The notes below the pieces were generated by a model. That model saw only the letters and a program-made list of their open reading frames with translations, was not told the origin of the DNA and made no database searches. From positions 1 through 64,000 of the forward strand of contig JAJCZZ010000085.1 in the NCBI GenBank assembly GCA_029262115.1: 64,000 nt of DNA, given 5' to 3'. The stretch's first letter is position 1. Each line of letters begins with the position of its first letter. This stretch comes from Gemmatimonadota bacterium. Its GTDB lineage: Bacteria > Gemmatimonadota > Gemmatimonadetes > Longimicrobiales > Gaopeijiaceae. The translations under genes were made by a program, and so were the position numbers. Positions 41,859-51,849 of the stretch are shown here, piece by piece.

Positions 41859-42835
41859 TGGCCGTCCACGATCCGATTGAGAGGGCCTACGCGTTCGCCG
41901 CGAAGGTGCAGGCCGCGCGAGGCGCAGCGTCCGCTCCGACGATGGCCGATGATGCCATCCGGCTGGCCCAGAGCTTCGAGGTCGCGACGGGCTGGGTGAG
42001 CGAGAACAAGATGGAGGGCGAGCAAGTCGGCGGGAAAGGTACCCACCCAAGCGGCACGCGGGCCGGGCGGATCTTCTCGACGACCGTCCGCCGCCGCATG
42101 CGTGGCCCGGGCAGCGCCATCGCCGCGGCGAATCTGCCCGCCGAGGATGCGCTCCTCATGGCTGTGCTCGGCACGCTCAACGTCGACACCAGCGTCGGCG
42201 CCGAGAAGGCGGAGTACTCCGGCACCGACGACCAGGAGCCGCTGCTCAGCATTCTGGCGCAGACGATGAAGCAAGAGTTCACGGCCCAAGACGTTGTGGC
42301 CAAGTCGGCCTCGATCGAGTGGGAGGCGGCCAAGTTCATGGACCTCGTCGTCGAGCTGTCCGGGGTCGGAGCTGCGCCGACGCAGCAGGCACTCGAGTCC
42401 GCAGGCCTCGACGTGCATCCCAGCGTCATCTACCGCGGCGGCGTCTTCACTTTGGACGCCGTGCCGCTGAAGCCCATCAAGGGCACCCTGGACTTCGGCC
42501 TGACGGTCTCCGATGCGCTGCTCGACGGCACAGCGTCCGACGCGTGGTCTGGCTACAAGATCACCGACCGCAACCCGACGGGAACGATGGAGATCCGGCC
42601 CGTCGATCTGGTTGACTTCGACCCGTGGGCCCTGATGGCTGCGGCCACGCAGATCCCGTGGGTCATGCGGATGGGCGGAGCCCAGTACCGGGACATCCAG
42701 ATCGAGGCGGACCGCCTCGAGATCACCGGCGTGGGCGAGGTCAACCGCGGCGGCTCGAAGGCGTGGTCACTCTCCTTCATGATCAACCGGGCGGTCGCGC
42801 CCTCCGTGAAGGACCCGCTCATCACCTACCTCTGA
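41858..42835 (+). CDS. Major tail tube protein
   Basis: 325 residues. The size, the location before the frameshifted chaperone pair, and the beta-sandwich features (KGTLDFGLTVSDALLDGTAS, RDIQIEADRLEITGVGEVNR) are those of a siphovirus tail tube subunit. Its presence without any sheath gene supports a non-contractile tail. Confidence 0.7.
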   Translation: MAVHDPIERAYAFAAKVQAARGAASAPTMADDAIRLAQSFEVATGWVSENKMEGEQVGGKGTHPSGTRAGRIFSTTVRRRMRGPGSAIAAANLPAEDALLMAVLGTLNVDTSVGAEKAEYSGTDDQEPLLSILAQTMKQEFTAQDVVAKSASIEWEAAKFMDLVVELSGVGAAPTQQALESAGLDVHPSVIYRGGVFTLDAVPLKPIKGTLDFGLTVSDALLDGTASDAWSGYKITDRNPTGTMEIRPVDLVDFDPWALMAAATQIPWVMRMGGAQYRDIQIEADRLEITGVGEVNRGGSKAWSLSFMINRAVAPSVKDPLITYL

Positions 42836-42866
42836 TCCATCGCAAACCACCCTGGGGGCCCGCACT

Positions 42867-43391
42867 ATGAAAATCCCGAAGCGTCCGTCCGAGTTCAGGT
42901 ACACCCTCCGCCATCACGCTGAGCGCGACGACGCGCCCACGTTTGTGTTCCGCCTGCCCGATGCCGAGGAGGAGGTGGAGCTCCAGAAGTCGGCGGTCGA
43001 TGCGGTTCTGCGTAACCCTGAGGTCCGCGCCGAGATCGCCGCGTCCGAGGACCCCGATGAGCGGGCGGGAATGATTGAGCGCCGCCTCCTGGCCGGCGAG
43101 ATCGAGGGCATCTCGTGGGCCGGCCAGATCTGCGGCCTCTTCGACGCGTGCCTCCTGCGCATCGACGGGCTCTGGATCGACGACGAGGCGTATGACCATG
43201 CGAAGCATCGCGGCGACATCCCCGGGACGTGGAAGGCGGAGGTAGGCCACCACATTCGGGAGCGCCAGCAGCGCCATCTGACCGAGGTGGAAGAGGGAAA
43301 CTTCTCCTCGCCGTCGAGCTCGGCCGACGAGGGGCCGACGGTGATCACAACGACCACGCCCGCTGCGGCCGCGAGCGATGCATCGCAGTAG
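42867..43391 (+). CDS. Tail assembly chaperone, short form (gpG-like)
   Basis: 174 residues when read without shifting. Acidic-helical chaperone-type sequence (DAVLRNPEVRAEIAASEDPD). The tail after residue 145 is Ser/Thr/Ala-rich and low-complexity, as expected for the unshifted product. At 43295-43301 the ribosome can slip -1 to make the long form. Lies between tail tube and tape measure genes, the invariant place of gpG/gpGT. Confidence 0.78.
   Translation: MKIPKRPSEFRYTLRHHAERDDAPTFVFRLPDAEEEVELQKSAVDAVLRNPEVRAEIAASEDPDERAGMIERRLLAGEIEGISWAGQICGLFDACLLRIDGLWIDDEAYDHAKHRGDIPGTWKAEVGHHIRERQQRHLTEVEEGNFSSPSSSADEGPTVITTTTPAAAASDASQ
43295..43301 (+). promoter_or_regulatory. -1 ribosomal frameshift site GGGAAAC
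   Basis: G GGA AAC in the zero frame is a canonical X-XXY-YYZ slippery heptamer. Slippage by -1 gives a frame that stays open to 43714 and holds a well-formed protein segment. Confidence 0.8.
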
Positions 43392-43714
43392 GATCGCCCA
43401 TCGATCTCGGGTGGCCGCTGCACGTCGCCGTCGAGCCGCACCTGTCCCGGCTGCTCCGGGCCGTCGGCGCGAAGGTCACGGGCGATACCGCGTGGTTCGC
43501 GCGGTGTCCTGCCTCCTATGTCACTGCGTTCACCGAGCACATGCTCCAGCTCTATCTGTGGCTGGACGAGTGGGGCAAGTCTCCGGTCGACTTGGGCGCG
43601 GGCTTCGACGACATCGACCCCCGGTATTGGCCTGCCATGGAGGCCCTGAAACGCGAGCTCCTGCGTATCGAGCGCGAGGAGATCGAGCGCATCCGGTCCC
43701 AGTCCGACAAGTAG
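43301..43714 (+). CDS. Frameshift extension of tail assembly chaperone (T part of gpGT-like)
   Basis: 137 residues in the -1 frame, joined to residues 1-145 of the short chaperone to give a protein of about 282 residues. The coding-like part (PLHVAVEPHLSRLLRAVGAK ... YWPAMEALKRELLRIEREEI) has no good start of its own. The T domain recruits tail tube subunits onto the tape measure protein. Ends 10 bases before the tape measure gene. Confidence 0.72.
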   Translation, partial: LLLAVELGRRGADGDHNDHARCGRERCIAVGSPIDLGWPLHVAVEPHLSRLLRAVGAKVTGDTAWFARCPASYVTAFTEHMLQLYLWLDEWGKSPVDLGAGFDDIDPRYWPAMEALKRELLRIEREEIERIRSQSDK

Positions 43715-43724
43715 GAGGTCGACG

Positions 43725-45644
43725 ATGAGCGTTCGGAGCATCCAGCTCATCCTCGAGGCGCGCGATCGCGGCGCGACCAAGGGTATCCAGAATGTCCGAG
43801 GCGAGACCCAAGGCCTCGGCACGGACCTGAAGTCGATGTCGTCCATCGCGGCGCGGGCGGTCGGTGTCCTCGGCGTCGCGTTCGGCGCCCGGGAAATCAG
43901 CGCGTTCTTCCTGGAGACCAACCGCGAGACCCAGCGTCTGAAGGCTCAGCTCAACACCTTCGACGGTGACCGCGCCACGGCCGTCTTTGAGGACATCGAG
44001 CAACTCGCCTCGAAGACGCCGTTCCAGATCGGCAACCTCACCGAGTCCTACGTCAAGCTGCGGGCGATCGGCATCAACCCAACGGAGCAGATGATGATGT
44101 CCTTCGGCGACATCGCCGCGGGCATGAGCAAGGATATCGTGCAGTGGGCCGAGGCCGTCGCCGACGCGTCGACGGGCGAGTTCGAGCGTCTGAAAGAGTT
44201 CGGCATCAAGGCCTCGAGCCAGGGCGACCAGGTCGTCCTCAACTTCCGCGGCCAGAGCATCGCGGTGCGGAAGGAGTCGCAGGCCATCGTGGCCGCCCTC
44301 CAGGGCATCGGAGAGAGCGGGTTCGCCGGCGCGATGGAAGACCAGATGGACACCATCGACGGCGCGATCTCCAACACCTTCGACAACTTCGGAACGTTGG
44401 CGCGGCTGATCGGCGAGGGTGGCGGGGTCAACGATGGGATCAAGGACATGATCGGCGGCGTCCGCGATTTCACGGGCGAGCTGATCGCCAACGGTGACCG
44501 GATCCAGGCGTGGGCGCGTTTCGCGCTGTCGTCCCTCGACTTCGTGAAGGAGGCCATCCTCCTGATCCCCCGGACGCTTAAGAACGAGGTGGAGGTCTGG
44601 GGCGCCTACTTGAACATCCCGTTCAACGCCATCGCCCAGATGGTCAACTTCGCCGCTGACAAGCTCAACGGGTTCATCGAGCAGGCGAACACGCTCCCGT
44701 TCATCGACATCGACTTCCGTTTCGGCTCAGTGCCATTCGTCGAGTGGGAGCACCTGATGCCCGCCGTGGCCGACACGATCAAGGGCGAACTGGCTGACAT
44801 CCGGGAGGGTGTGGGGGCGACCACGTCCGCCTTCGATGTGATGGTCGCTCGGTCTCTGGACGCTCACAACACCGCAGCCGGTCGATCCGCCAAGGGCTCC
44901 GGGAAGACAGGTCTCGGCGGAGGGACGACCCCGATCGCCGGGATGGGGATCGCTGGCGTGGCGGGCGGTGGAGCGCTGAGCGCTGCCAACCTCGGTCGAG
45001 GCTCGTTCATCCCCGAGAACGTGGTGACGAGCGGGATCGCTCCGGGCATGGCCGCAGTGATCGCGCAGACGCGGACCTATGAGGAATCGATGGCGCGGAT
45101 GGCGGCGGCGACGGAGGCCATGGCTTCTTCGGTATCGCAGTCGATCGACTCCGGCGTGGTCACCGTCTTTCAGTCGCTGGGACCTGCGATCCTCGCCGGG
45201 CTCTCGGACTTCCAGGGGGGGGTGGGTCAGATCGGTGGCGCGCTGTCTGGAGTACTCGGCGACATGATGATCAACGCCGGCACGACGATCGTCATGACGA
45301 GCCAGGCCTTTGCGGCGTTCAAGGCGAGCCTGATCAGCCTGGTGCCGGGCGGCGGGATCGCGGCCGGTGTAGCGCTCATTGCCGCCGGTGGTCTGATGAA
45401 GTCGGCCACCAGCTCGTTTCTTTCCAGCCCGACCGGTGGCTCCGGCTTCTCCTCAGGCGGCTCCCTCAGTGGTGGCGGCTTCCGTGACCTGACCCGCCGG
45501 CAGGAGAGCCAGGGCACGCTCGAGGTGCACTTCCCTGCAGGCCCTCAGCTGTATGACGCGTCGGACCTGCAGCAGCGCGAGGCCATCGTGCGGATGCTGA
45601 AGAGCATCGCTGGCGGTCGCGAGCTGAAGGTGGTAGTGGGCTGA
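43725..45644 (+). CDS. Tape measure protein
   Basis: 639 residues. The N-terminal block (ELFLETNRETQRLKAQLNTF-like, residues about 55-110, then EDIEQLASKTPFQIGNLTES) is the usual tape-measure start (TMP family, PFxxxxLxExxxxLxxxGI). The rest is long helix, hydrophobic stretches (LVPGGGIAAGVALIAAGGLM) and Gly-rich linkers. At about 1.5 angstroms per residue this predicts a tail near 95-100 nm. Very short compared with most siphovirus tape measures. Confidence 0.82.
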   Translation: MSVRSIQLILEARDRGATKGIQNVRGETQGLGTDLKSMSSIAARAVGVLGVAFGAREISAFFLETNRETQRLKAQLNTFDGDRATAVFEDIEQLASKTPFQIGNLTESYVKLRAIGINPTEQMMMSFGDIAAGMSKDIVQWAEAVADASTGEFERLKEFGIKASSQGDQVVLNFRGQSIAVRKESQAIVAALQGIGESGFAGAMEDQMDTIDGAISNTFDNFGTLARLIGEGGGVNDGIKDMIGGVRDFTGELIANGDRIQAWARFALSSLDFVKEAILLIPRTLKNEVEVWGAYLNIPFNAIAQMVNFAADKLNGFIEQANTLPFIDIDFRFGSVPFVEWEHLMPAVADTIKGELADIREGVGATTSAFDVMVARSLDAHNTAAGRSAKGSGKTGLGGGTTPIAGMGIAGVAGGGALSAANLGRGSFIPENVVTSGIAPGMAAVIAQTRTYEESMARMAAATEAMASSVSQSIDSGVVTVFQSLGPAILAGLSDFQGGVGQIGGALSGVLGDMMINAGTTIVMTSQAFAAFKASLISLVPGGGIAAGVALIAAGGLMKSATSSFLSSPTGGSGFSSGGSLSGGGFRDLTRRQESQGTLEVHFPAGPQLYDASDLQQREAIVRMLKSIAGGRELKVVVG

Positions 45645-46069
45645 TGCGCCTCCAGTCGATCAGCTGGCCGTCCGGCACGTGGGCGAACACGGCGCTCTTC
45701 GAGTTTCCGATGAACGCTCCGAACCCTCGACCGACCTGGGTGGGTGAGCGCGCGACCGCGTCGTCGGGCGTGATCGACACCTGGGAGGAGGGCAGCTACG
45801 AGGACCTGGAGGGTGAGTTCCTGCACATCCCCGCCCAGGACCAGGCGGGGATCGCGACGGGGTACCACGGCGCCGCAGGGCTGAAGGCGTTCTACCTCTA
45901 CGCGATGGGCGGCGGCCAATTCCGCTTCCGTGTGGATGCGGACGATGCGGGCACTGAGCATCTCTGCCAGCTCGTCGAGGGCACGCTCGAGCGCGAGGGT
46001 CGCAAGCAGCAGAGCTACCGACTTCGGTTCCACCTCCGCGACGTCGATGGCACGGAGTTCGTGATCTGA
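45644..46069 (+). CDS. Distal tail/tail-tip adaptor protein (putative)
   Basis: 141 residues, beta-rich (FLHIPAQDQAGIATGYHGAA; GQFRFRVDADDAGTEHLCQL; QQSYRLRFHLRDVDGTEFVI). Position between tape measure and the giant tail-tip protein suits a distal tail (Dit/gpM-like) protein. One-base overlaps on both sides. Confidence 0.5.
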   Translation: MRLQSISWPSGTWANTALFEFPMNAPNPRPTWVGERATASSGVIDTWEEGSYEDLEGEFLHIPAQDQAGIATGYHGAAGLKAFYLYAMGGGQFRFRVDADDAGTEHLCQLVEGTLEREGRKQQSYRLRFHLRDVDGTEFVI

Positions 46070-49000
46070 TGTCGGCGATCGCTGAGACACGCCGGTACGA
46101 GCTGAGGCTCTACGCGCCGAAGAGCGTCGACGCGACCGAGACCCAAGTACTCGCTCAGCTCGAGGACGCGGGCGAGACGTTCGTCGTCACAACCGACCCG
46201 AGCGACGCGCGGCCGTACCTCGAGCGCCCCACCCTGGTCGGTGGCCAGATCCAAGAGCCGGAGCGGCGGGTGGAGGTGGGCTCGAGCACGGTCCGGATCC
46301 TGGATGCGCGCGTCGCGGGCAACCTCGACCGGTGGGTCACACGCTTCCTCGGCGCCGGCGCTGGCACGAACCAGCTCCTGGGCCTGAAGGCGCAGCTGCG
46401 CGAGTGGGACGGGGCGGCGTGGTCGACCGTCTACACCCGTCGGGTGAGTGGTGCACGGATGCAGGGCACGAAGCTGTGGCTGGAGCTGGAGCTCCGGGAC
46501 ATGGTCGACGATTTGGACGTCGCAGTCTTCACCGGCCGGCCACACGCATCGATCGACTACGCCGCGCGCGGCTCCCTGCTCCCGGCTGGCCTGGTAGACT
46601 CGTGGTCGGATCTCCCGACGGTCGCCCCGCTCCGTGGCACGGTGAAGGGGAGCCAGGTCCGGATCGACCGCGGCCTCGTCGACGAGGGTCGCGATGTGGT
46701 GATCCAGGCGCTGCGCGATGCGACTGCCGATACCGCGGTACTCGATGACGGCTTCCTCGTGCTCTTCCGGCCGGAGTACTGCCCGGGAGCGCGCGTCGTG
46801 ATGACGATCGTCGCGAGCCCGGCCGCGCCGGGCCGCGTCGGCGAGACCGGCGAGTTCTGGGTGGCCCGCACGATCGGCGTTCCGGGCGCGTTCACGACCC
46901 CCGGCCTCGACTCGATCCGCTCGGCGTACACGGTGGAGGTCGACGAGAAAAAGCGGCAGCGCGTGACGGCGCTCGGCTTCACGTCCGTGCCCGCTGCCGA
47001 CCCCGCCTACCTCGCGCCCCCGGCGGACGATGACGTGGTCGACGTCCATGTGGTCGGTACGGGCCCCGCGACGGAGATCGACCCGCTGCTGATCGGTCCG
47101 GTGCATCCGGCTCGCCTCACGGAGGATTTGGTGGCGGGTCGGTTCGGGTCGCTCATCGTGGACCCGGTGGATGGGACGGTCGGCGATCCCATTGCCTCGT
47201 TCGGCGCGGATACCGCGGCGTTCACCGCGCTCAAGGGCGATGCCTCGTTCGGTGATCTGTACATCGTGGCCACGTCGACCGAGGAGCTCCGCGAGCTGGT
47301 CGAAAAGCGCGTCAACCTGGCGCACGGCCTGGCGTACCGGATCGATGAACTCGCGCAGTACGTCCCGCTCGACTATCGCCTGACTTCCGCTGCGGTGGCC
47401 GGCCTGCAGGAGATCACCGACACCGATGTTGTCGCCGACGATACGGCCGCGCTGGAGTGGGACGATCAGGAGGACGGCGCGATCACTCGCGTGGTGATCA
47501 AGCACCGGACGAACGTGATGCACGCGGCGCTCGGCTACTTCCTCGACGAGATCGAGGGCGTGCCGGAGTGGCCCGCCGTGCGCTTCTTCGAGACGGAGCA
47601 TGAGCGTGTTGAGGTGCTGCGCCGCTTCGGCCAGCTCTCGGACAACTCGATCGAGGTCGACGCCATCGGCATCCGCGATGTCGCGCCCGGTGTCCGGCCC
47701 GAGGCATCGGCGCGGGTGCAGGGTCAGCTCAATCGCATTGTCGGACAGTTCCGCAGCCCCTTCGGCTCCGGACGTCGGCACATCACGCTGAAGTGCCGGC
47801 GGACGGCCGTAGTGGAGAGCTGCCGCGAGGGCGACCTGCGGAAGATCACGTACTCTGCGGTGCCCGATCCCGCCACGAACCGCCGCGGTGGGCCGCGCCT
47901 CGGGCGCTGCGTGCAGCGCACGCCGATGGGTCAGCACATCCGCCTGCGCTTCCTGGATCTCGGCTCCGACGTCGTGGCGAACCCGCCGGCCGTTGGGGTG
48001 GTGGCCATCAACGCCACAGACGGCGAGCACGCCATCGATGTGCCGATCACGCTGAACGCGGCCGACGAGCCGGCGGTGGCCGAGTACATCGTCACCGACA
48101 CCACCGTGGGCGTGCGGCCCGACGCGGATGACCCGGGCTGGGTGCGGGCGGGCCGCCTCACCGCGGACGGCACGGCCGTCGTCCGACCTGCGCCGGCGGG
48201 GAAGCGGATCTGGCCGCGGGCGTGGACGGAGCCCGACGAGACCAGCACGCCAAAGATCGCGTCGGGCTACGTCTACCCCGCGGCCGAGTACATCGACACC
48301 ACGGCCATCCCCGCGCCCACGGCCCTGACCCTGACGGCCGTCGGCCGGACGATCGTGGCTACGTGGACGGCGGCGCGCGCCGACCTGGGCGTCATGCCGA
48401 TCCTGGGCCCCGACCCTGGCCCGGCCATCGACTTCCGCCGCGAGGCGCTGCCGGGCGGGACGACCCGGTTCGTGTTCGACGATCTGCCCGCGGGCACGTT
48501 CGTGGCCGGGGTGAAGCACGTGGACGGCCACGGCGGCGAGTCGACCGACCTGACGGCCTCGGTGGCCACCGGCGCGGCCGACCAGCTGGTGGCGCCGCGC
48601 CGGCTCCAGATCCGACAGGGCGGCACGTCGCTGATCCGCGAGCAGAGCGTCCCGGGCGAGAAGGCCATCGGCTACGGGCTGTGGGTCTCGTTCCACCCGG
48701 CCGAGCCGCTCGCCCGCCACCGGGTCCAGATCTCCAAGGAATCGGACTTCAGCACCCTCGAGAACGAGCGCCTGCTCGACCCCGGCGTGGCGCGCACGCC
48801 GATGATGGTTGAGCGGGACGCCGTCCGGGATCTCCGCTACGTCCGGATCCGGGCCGAGCGGCGAGGCTTCGTCGACAGCGCGTATAGCGACGTCGTCTCG
48901 GCGCTCCCGGTGGAGCTGCTCGCCACGCCCGGGCCCGACCTGTTTCCTGGGGGCTATGCCGAGCTCGTGCGCCGTCGGGACTTGGGGGTGGAGCTCCACA

Positions 49001-51849
49001 TGGGTGACGGCGGGGACGGCGACACCGACCGAATCTACTACGCCTATGAGCTGGATCCGGCGGACGAGAGCGTGTGGCCGGCGGTGGACGAGAATTCGGA
49101 CTACGTCGAAGCCGGGGACTTCCCGTACATAGAGGTCCTGACCGACGGCGCCGGCGACCCGGTCCAGCTGGGCACCTCGGAGGTCGGCCTGCTGCGCGCC
49201 CGGTGCTGGAACCGCGTGGCGGGCTTCGGCCAGGAGATCCTCGACAAGCTCCCGGCCGTGTTCGCCGAGGTGGCCATCGGCGTCGAGCTGCAGCCACTCG
49301 AGTGGGACGACACGACGGCGCGCTGGAAGATTGTCTGGGGCCCGGCAGTCACCCACATCGAGTTCTGGAACCGCCTCTACGTGGTCGACACCCTGCCGGC
49401 GAGCGGGGCTGCCCGGGCTCGCTTCACCGAGCCGGCCGACGACGCGGTGGACTTCGACCAGGTCATCTTCCCTGGGGACAACAACGACATCTTGGAGGTG
49501 TCGATCCCCACCGGGAAGCGGCTCCGGTTCCTCACGCTGCGGCCCCGGCTCTCGACCGGCGCGAAGGGCTCCGGCTTCCACTTCCCGCTCTACCCGACGC
49601 AGTCGGCTGCCGACGCCATCCACTCGGCCGAGGCAAAGGTCGTCGGGCACTCCGGCGCGGTGCACATCCCCGTGACGGCCGACCCGCGCGTGCGTTCGAT
49701 CGCCTGCGCGTACAACGTCGGTCCGGAGGACTCGGTGGAGGCGCCGGACCCCGCGGCCGCGGAGCTGCGGAATGGGGCGGGCGTGACGGGCGTCTTCGTC
49801 CAGCCCATCAGCGGCTCGGACACCTTCGTGCTGCCCGCCGGGACGGTGCCCGACGGCCAGGCGGTGGCCGGCGTGGTCATCGGCTATCTGGCCGTCGGCG
49901 GCGTGGGCGAAGCGGGCCACCGCGACGACCACGGCGAGCCTCTCACGTTCGGGCCGGCGGCGCGGGAGAAGCCGCTGGTGAAGTGGACGGCGCCGGACCA
50001 CAGCGACAGCGACCCCGAGACCGGCATCATCTCGGCCGTGCTGAGCGATCCAGGTGGATATATCACCGAGGTCGTGGGCTTCACGAAGACGGGCGAGGGC
50101 CCATGGGGCGCCGAGGAGCCCATCTCCGTCGCTCCGGTCAGCGGCCAGCGCTACTACCACGAGGTCACGAAGCAGCGGAACCACCAGTCGAGCGGGAACC
50201 TCCTGGCTCGTGGGACCGGTCCGGGCGGAGAGCCGATCGAGGTCCCGCTGATCGTGGGCGGCTTCGACTCTGGGCTCGAGCCTAACGCCAAGTTCTTCCA
50301 CTTCTTCGATGAGGACGCCGCCACCATGACCGGCGTCTTCCTATGCGACCCCGACTGCTTCGGCGGTGGGGTGAAGTTCATCGCCCGGAAGAACGCGGCG
50401 ATCCTCGAGGCCGAGGTCGACGCCGTGGCCACCACCTCGCCGGCGGCCGGCCTCCACCTGGTCCCTACGGACCTAGGCACGATGGAGTCGGGCCTCCAGC
50501 CTGGGGATCTGGTGAACGTCGCCTGGAAGGGCGCGGCAGAGGACGGGACCCTCCAGGCAGAGATGGGCTACGTGACCATCCCGTTCAGCACCATTCAGGC
50601 GATGCTGTACCTCGATTCCGTCGACGAGGATCGGTCGGCCGGTACGGTCACGCTCGGCTGGATCACCAAGGACGATGGGGGCCAGGCGGACGACCTGTAC
50701 CTGCGCGGCCGTGAAGGGGCTGCTGGCTTCCCGGTCACCTGGGGAGCCGCGGTCGCCTCGCCGCCCCTCGCCGGCGTCGCCTACCTCCAGGAGCTGGACC
50801 TGCTCGCGAGCCAGTGGGGCTCCCAGGGCGAGGCGCTGCTCGAGCAGACCCACCGCGGCCGTCTTCGCGAGCAGACCCTGGCGAGCCCGATCTTCCACGT
50901 CGGCGATCAACCGCGGGTGTACGGAGCGCGCTTGATTCTGGATCGTGAAAGCGGGGAGCTGACCGCGCAGGGGTCGGTGTTCTTTGGCACGGCCTACGTG
51001 AAGCTGCTGGTCACCACCAATGGCGTGGCGCCGACGCTGGCGAACTGCCGCCTGGAGGATCCGGTCGACATCCCCAGCACCTCCGCGCAGTTCACCCCGG
51101 CCGACCTCCTGGCGGATCTGGGGTCCGCCGTGCTGGCCACCGCGACGCCGGGGCAGCTCGCCCAGCTCCTCGTGCTCCCCTTTGACGTCGACGACAACGA
51201 GGGCCCCCCGTTCCGTGACGAGCAAGTCTTCGAGGCTCCTGCGCAGCTCGACGTCGACGTATCGCAGAACACGACGAACTACTCCATCACCGCCACCCTG
51301 ACCCGCGACGGCGTGGGCATCGGACACATCGAGTACAAGGATAAGGGTGACGTCGGCTGGAGCTCGGACTTCGACGCAGACGCGGCCGACGAGTCCACGG
51401 AGTCGGCTACCCGTGCGCGGCCGGCAGCTGGAGCCGAGCCGACCTGGATCGAGTTCCGCGGTGTCGAGAACGGCGAGGTCGTCGCGGGCGTCGAGCGCGT
51501 CGACATCCCGAGTCAGCTGGCGCAGCAGCCTGTGTCGCTCCAGGGATTCTCGGCCGTGATCGATGACGACGGCACGGACGTCACGTTCGACTGGGAGTGG
51601 CAGCCGGGCCCGGGCGTGGTCGATTCCGAGCACAAGCTCGAGGCCGTCCTCCGGGAAGACGATGGCACAGTGATCACGACGCAGACCGAGGGAAGCCCCG
51701 CGTCCACCACCACCGACAGTTACACCGACACCGGCGCAGGCGACGGAATCGCGAATCGGTACATGGTGGAAGCGCGCCTGAAAGACGACGTCAGCGGCGG
51801 CGTGCTCGACATGCGGACCGTCGAGGTCTGGAGCTCGGGGAGCATCTGA
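46069..51849 (+). CDS. Giant tail-tip/central fibre protein (gpJ-like)
   Basis: 1926 residues, the largest gene in the window. The N-terminal 350 residues look like a tail-hub domain (tail-tip beta-barrels), with a long series of fibronectin III-like domains beyond (e.g. PTALTLTAVGRTIVATWTAA near 745; IRRERSVPGEKAIGYGLWVS-like blocks near 860). The C-terminal third continues with beta-sandwich repeats (SLQGFSAVIDDDGTDVTFDW). It combines hub and receptor-binding fibre, as in lambda gpJ. A 1428-residue open frame on the opposite strand is a GC-skew shadow. Confidence 0.7.
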   Translation: MSAIAETRRYELRLYAPKSVDATETQVLAQLEDAGETFVVTTDPSDARPYLERPTLVGGQIQEPERRVEVGSSTVRILDARVAGNLDRWVTRFLGAGAGTNQLLGLKAQLREWDGAAWSTVYTRRVSGARMQGTKLWLELELRDMVDDLDVAVFTGRPHASIDYAARGSLLPAGLVDSWSDLPTVAPLRGTVKGSQVRIDRGLVDEGRDVVIQALRDATADTAVLDDGFLVLFRPEYCPGARVVMTIVASPAAPGRVGETGEFWVARTIGVPGAFTTPGLDSIRSAYTVEVDEKKRQRVTALGFTSVPAADPAYLAPPADDDVVDVHVVGTGPATEIDPLLIGPVHPARLTEDLVAGRFGSLIVDPVDGTVGDPIASFGADTAAFTALKGDASFGDLYIVATSTEELRELVEKRVNLAHGLAYRIDELAQYVPLDYRLTSAAVAGLQEITDTDVVADDTAALEWDDQEDGAITRVVIKHRTNVMHAALGYFLDEIEGVPEWPAVRFFETEHERVEVLRRFGQLSDNSIEVDAIGIRDVAPGVRPEASARVQGQLNRIVGQFRSPFGSGRRHITLKCRRTAVVESCREGDLRKITYSAVPDPATNRRGGPRLGRCVQRTPMGQHIRLRFLDLGSDVVANPPAVGVVAINATDGEHAIDVPITLNAADEPAVAEYIVTDTTVGVRPDADDPGWVRAGRLTADGTAVVRPAPAGKRIWPRAWTEPDETSTPKIASGYVYPAAEYIDTTAIPAPTALTLTAVGRTIVATWTAARADLGVMPILGPDPGPAIDFRREALPGGTTRFVFDDLPAGTFVAGVKHVDGHGGESTDLTASVATGAADQLVAPRRLQIRQGGTSLIREQSVPGEKAIGYGLWVSFHPAEPLARHRVQISKESDFSTLENERLLDPGVARTPMMVERDAVRDLRYVRIRAERRGFVDSAYSDVVSALPVELLATPGPDLFPGGYAELVRRRDLGVELHMGDGGDGDTDRIYYAYELDPADESVWPAVDENSDYVEAGDFPYIEVLTDGAGDPVQLGTSEVGLLRARCWNRVAGFGQEILDKLPAVFAEVAIGVELQPLEWDDTTARWKIVWGPAVTHIEFWNRLYVVDTLPASGAARARFTEPADDAVDFDQVIFPGDNNDILEVSIPTGKRLRFLTLRPRLSTGAKGSGFHFPLYPTQSAADAIHSAEAKVVGHSGAVHIPVTADPRVRSIACAYNVGPEDSVEAPDPAAAELRNGAGVTGVFVQPISGSDTFVLPAGTVPDGQAVAGVVIGYLAVGGVGEAGHRDDHGEPLTFGPAAREKPLVKWTAPDHSDSDPETGIISAVLSDPGGYITEVVGFTKTGEGPWGAEEPISVAPVSGQRYYHEVTKQRNHQSSGNLLARGTGPGGEPIEVPLIVGGFDSGLEPNAKFFHFFDEDAATMTGVFLCDPDCFGGGVKFIARKNAAILEAEVDAVATTSPAAGLHLVPTDLGTMESGLQPGDLVNVAWKGAAEDGTLQAEMGYVTIPFSTIQAMLYLDSVDEDRSAGTVTLGWITKDDGGQADDLYLRGREGAAGFPVTWGAAVASPPLAGVAYLQELDLLASQWGSQGEALLEQTHRGRLREQTLASPIFHVGDQPRVYGARLILDRESGELTAQGSVFFGTAYVKLLVTTNGVAPTLANCRLEDPVDIPSTSAQFTPADLLADLGSAVLATATPGQLAQLLVLPFDVDDNEGPPFRDEQVFEAPAQLDVDVSQNTTNYSITATLTRDGVGIGHIEYKDKGDVGWSSDFDADAADESTESATRARPAAGAEPTWIEFRGVENGEVVAGVERVDIPSQLAQQPVSLQGFSAVIDDDGTDVTFDWEWQPGPGVVDSEHKLEAVLREDDGTVITTQTEGSPASTTTDSYTDTGAGDGIANRYMVEARLKDDVSGGVLDMRTVEVWSSGSI

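Noticed and set aside
46015-50301. A 1428-codon open frame on the minus strand
   Set aside because: It lies wholly antisense to the 1926-residue tail-tip gene, has no ribosome site or recognisable domain, and its Arg/His/Val-rich composition is what high-GC coding DNA gives on the opposite strand.
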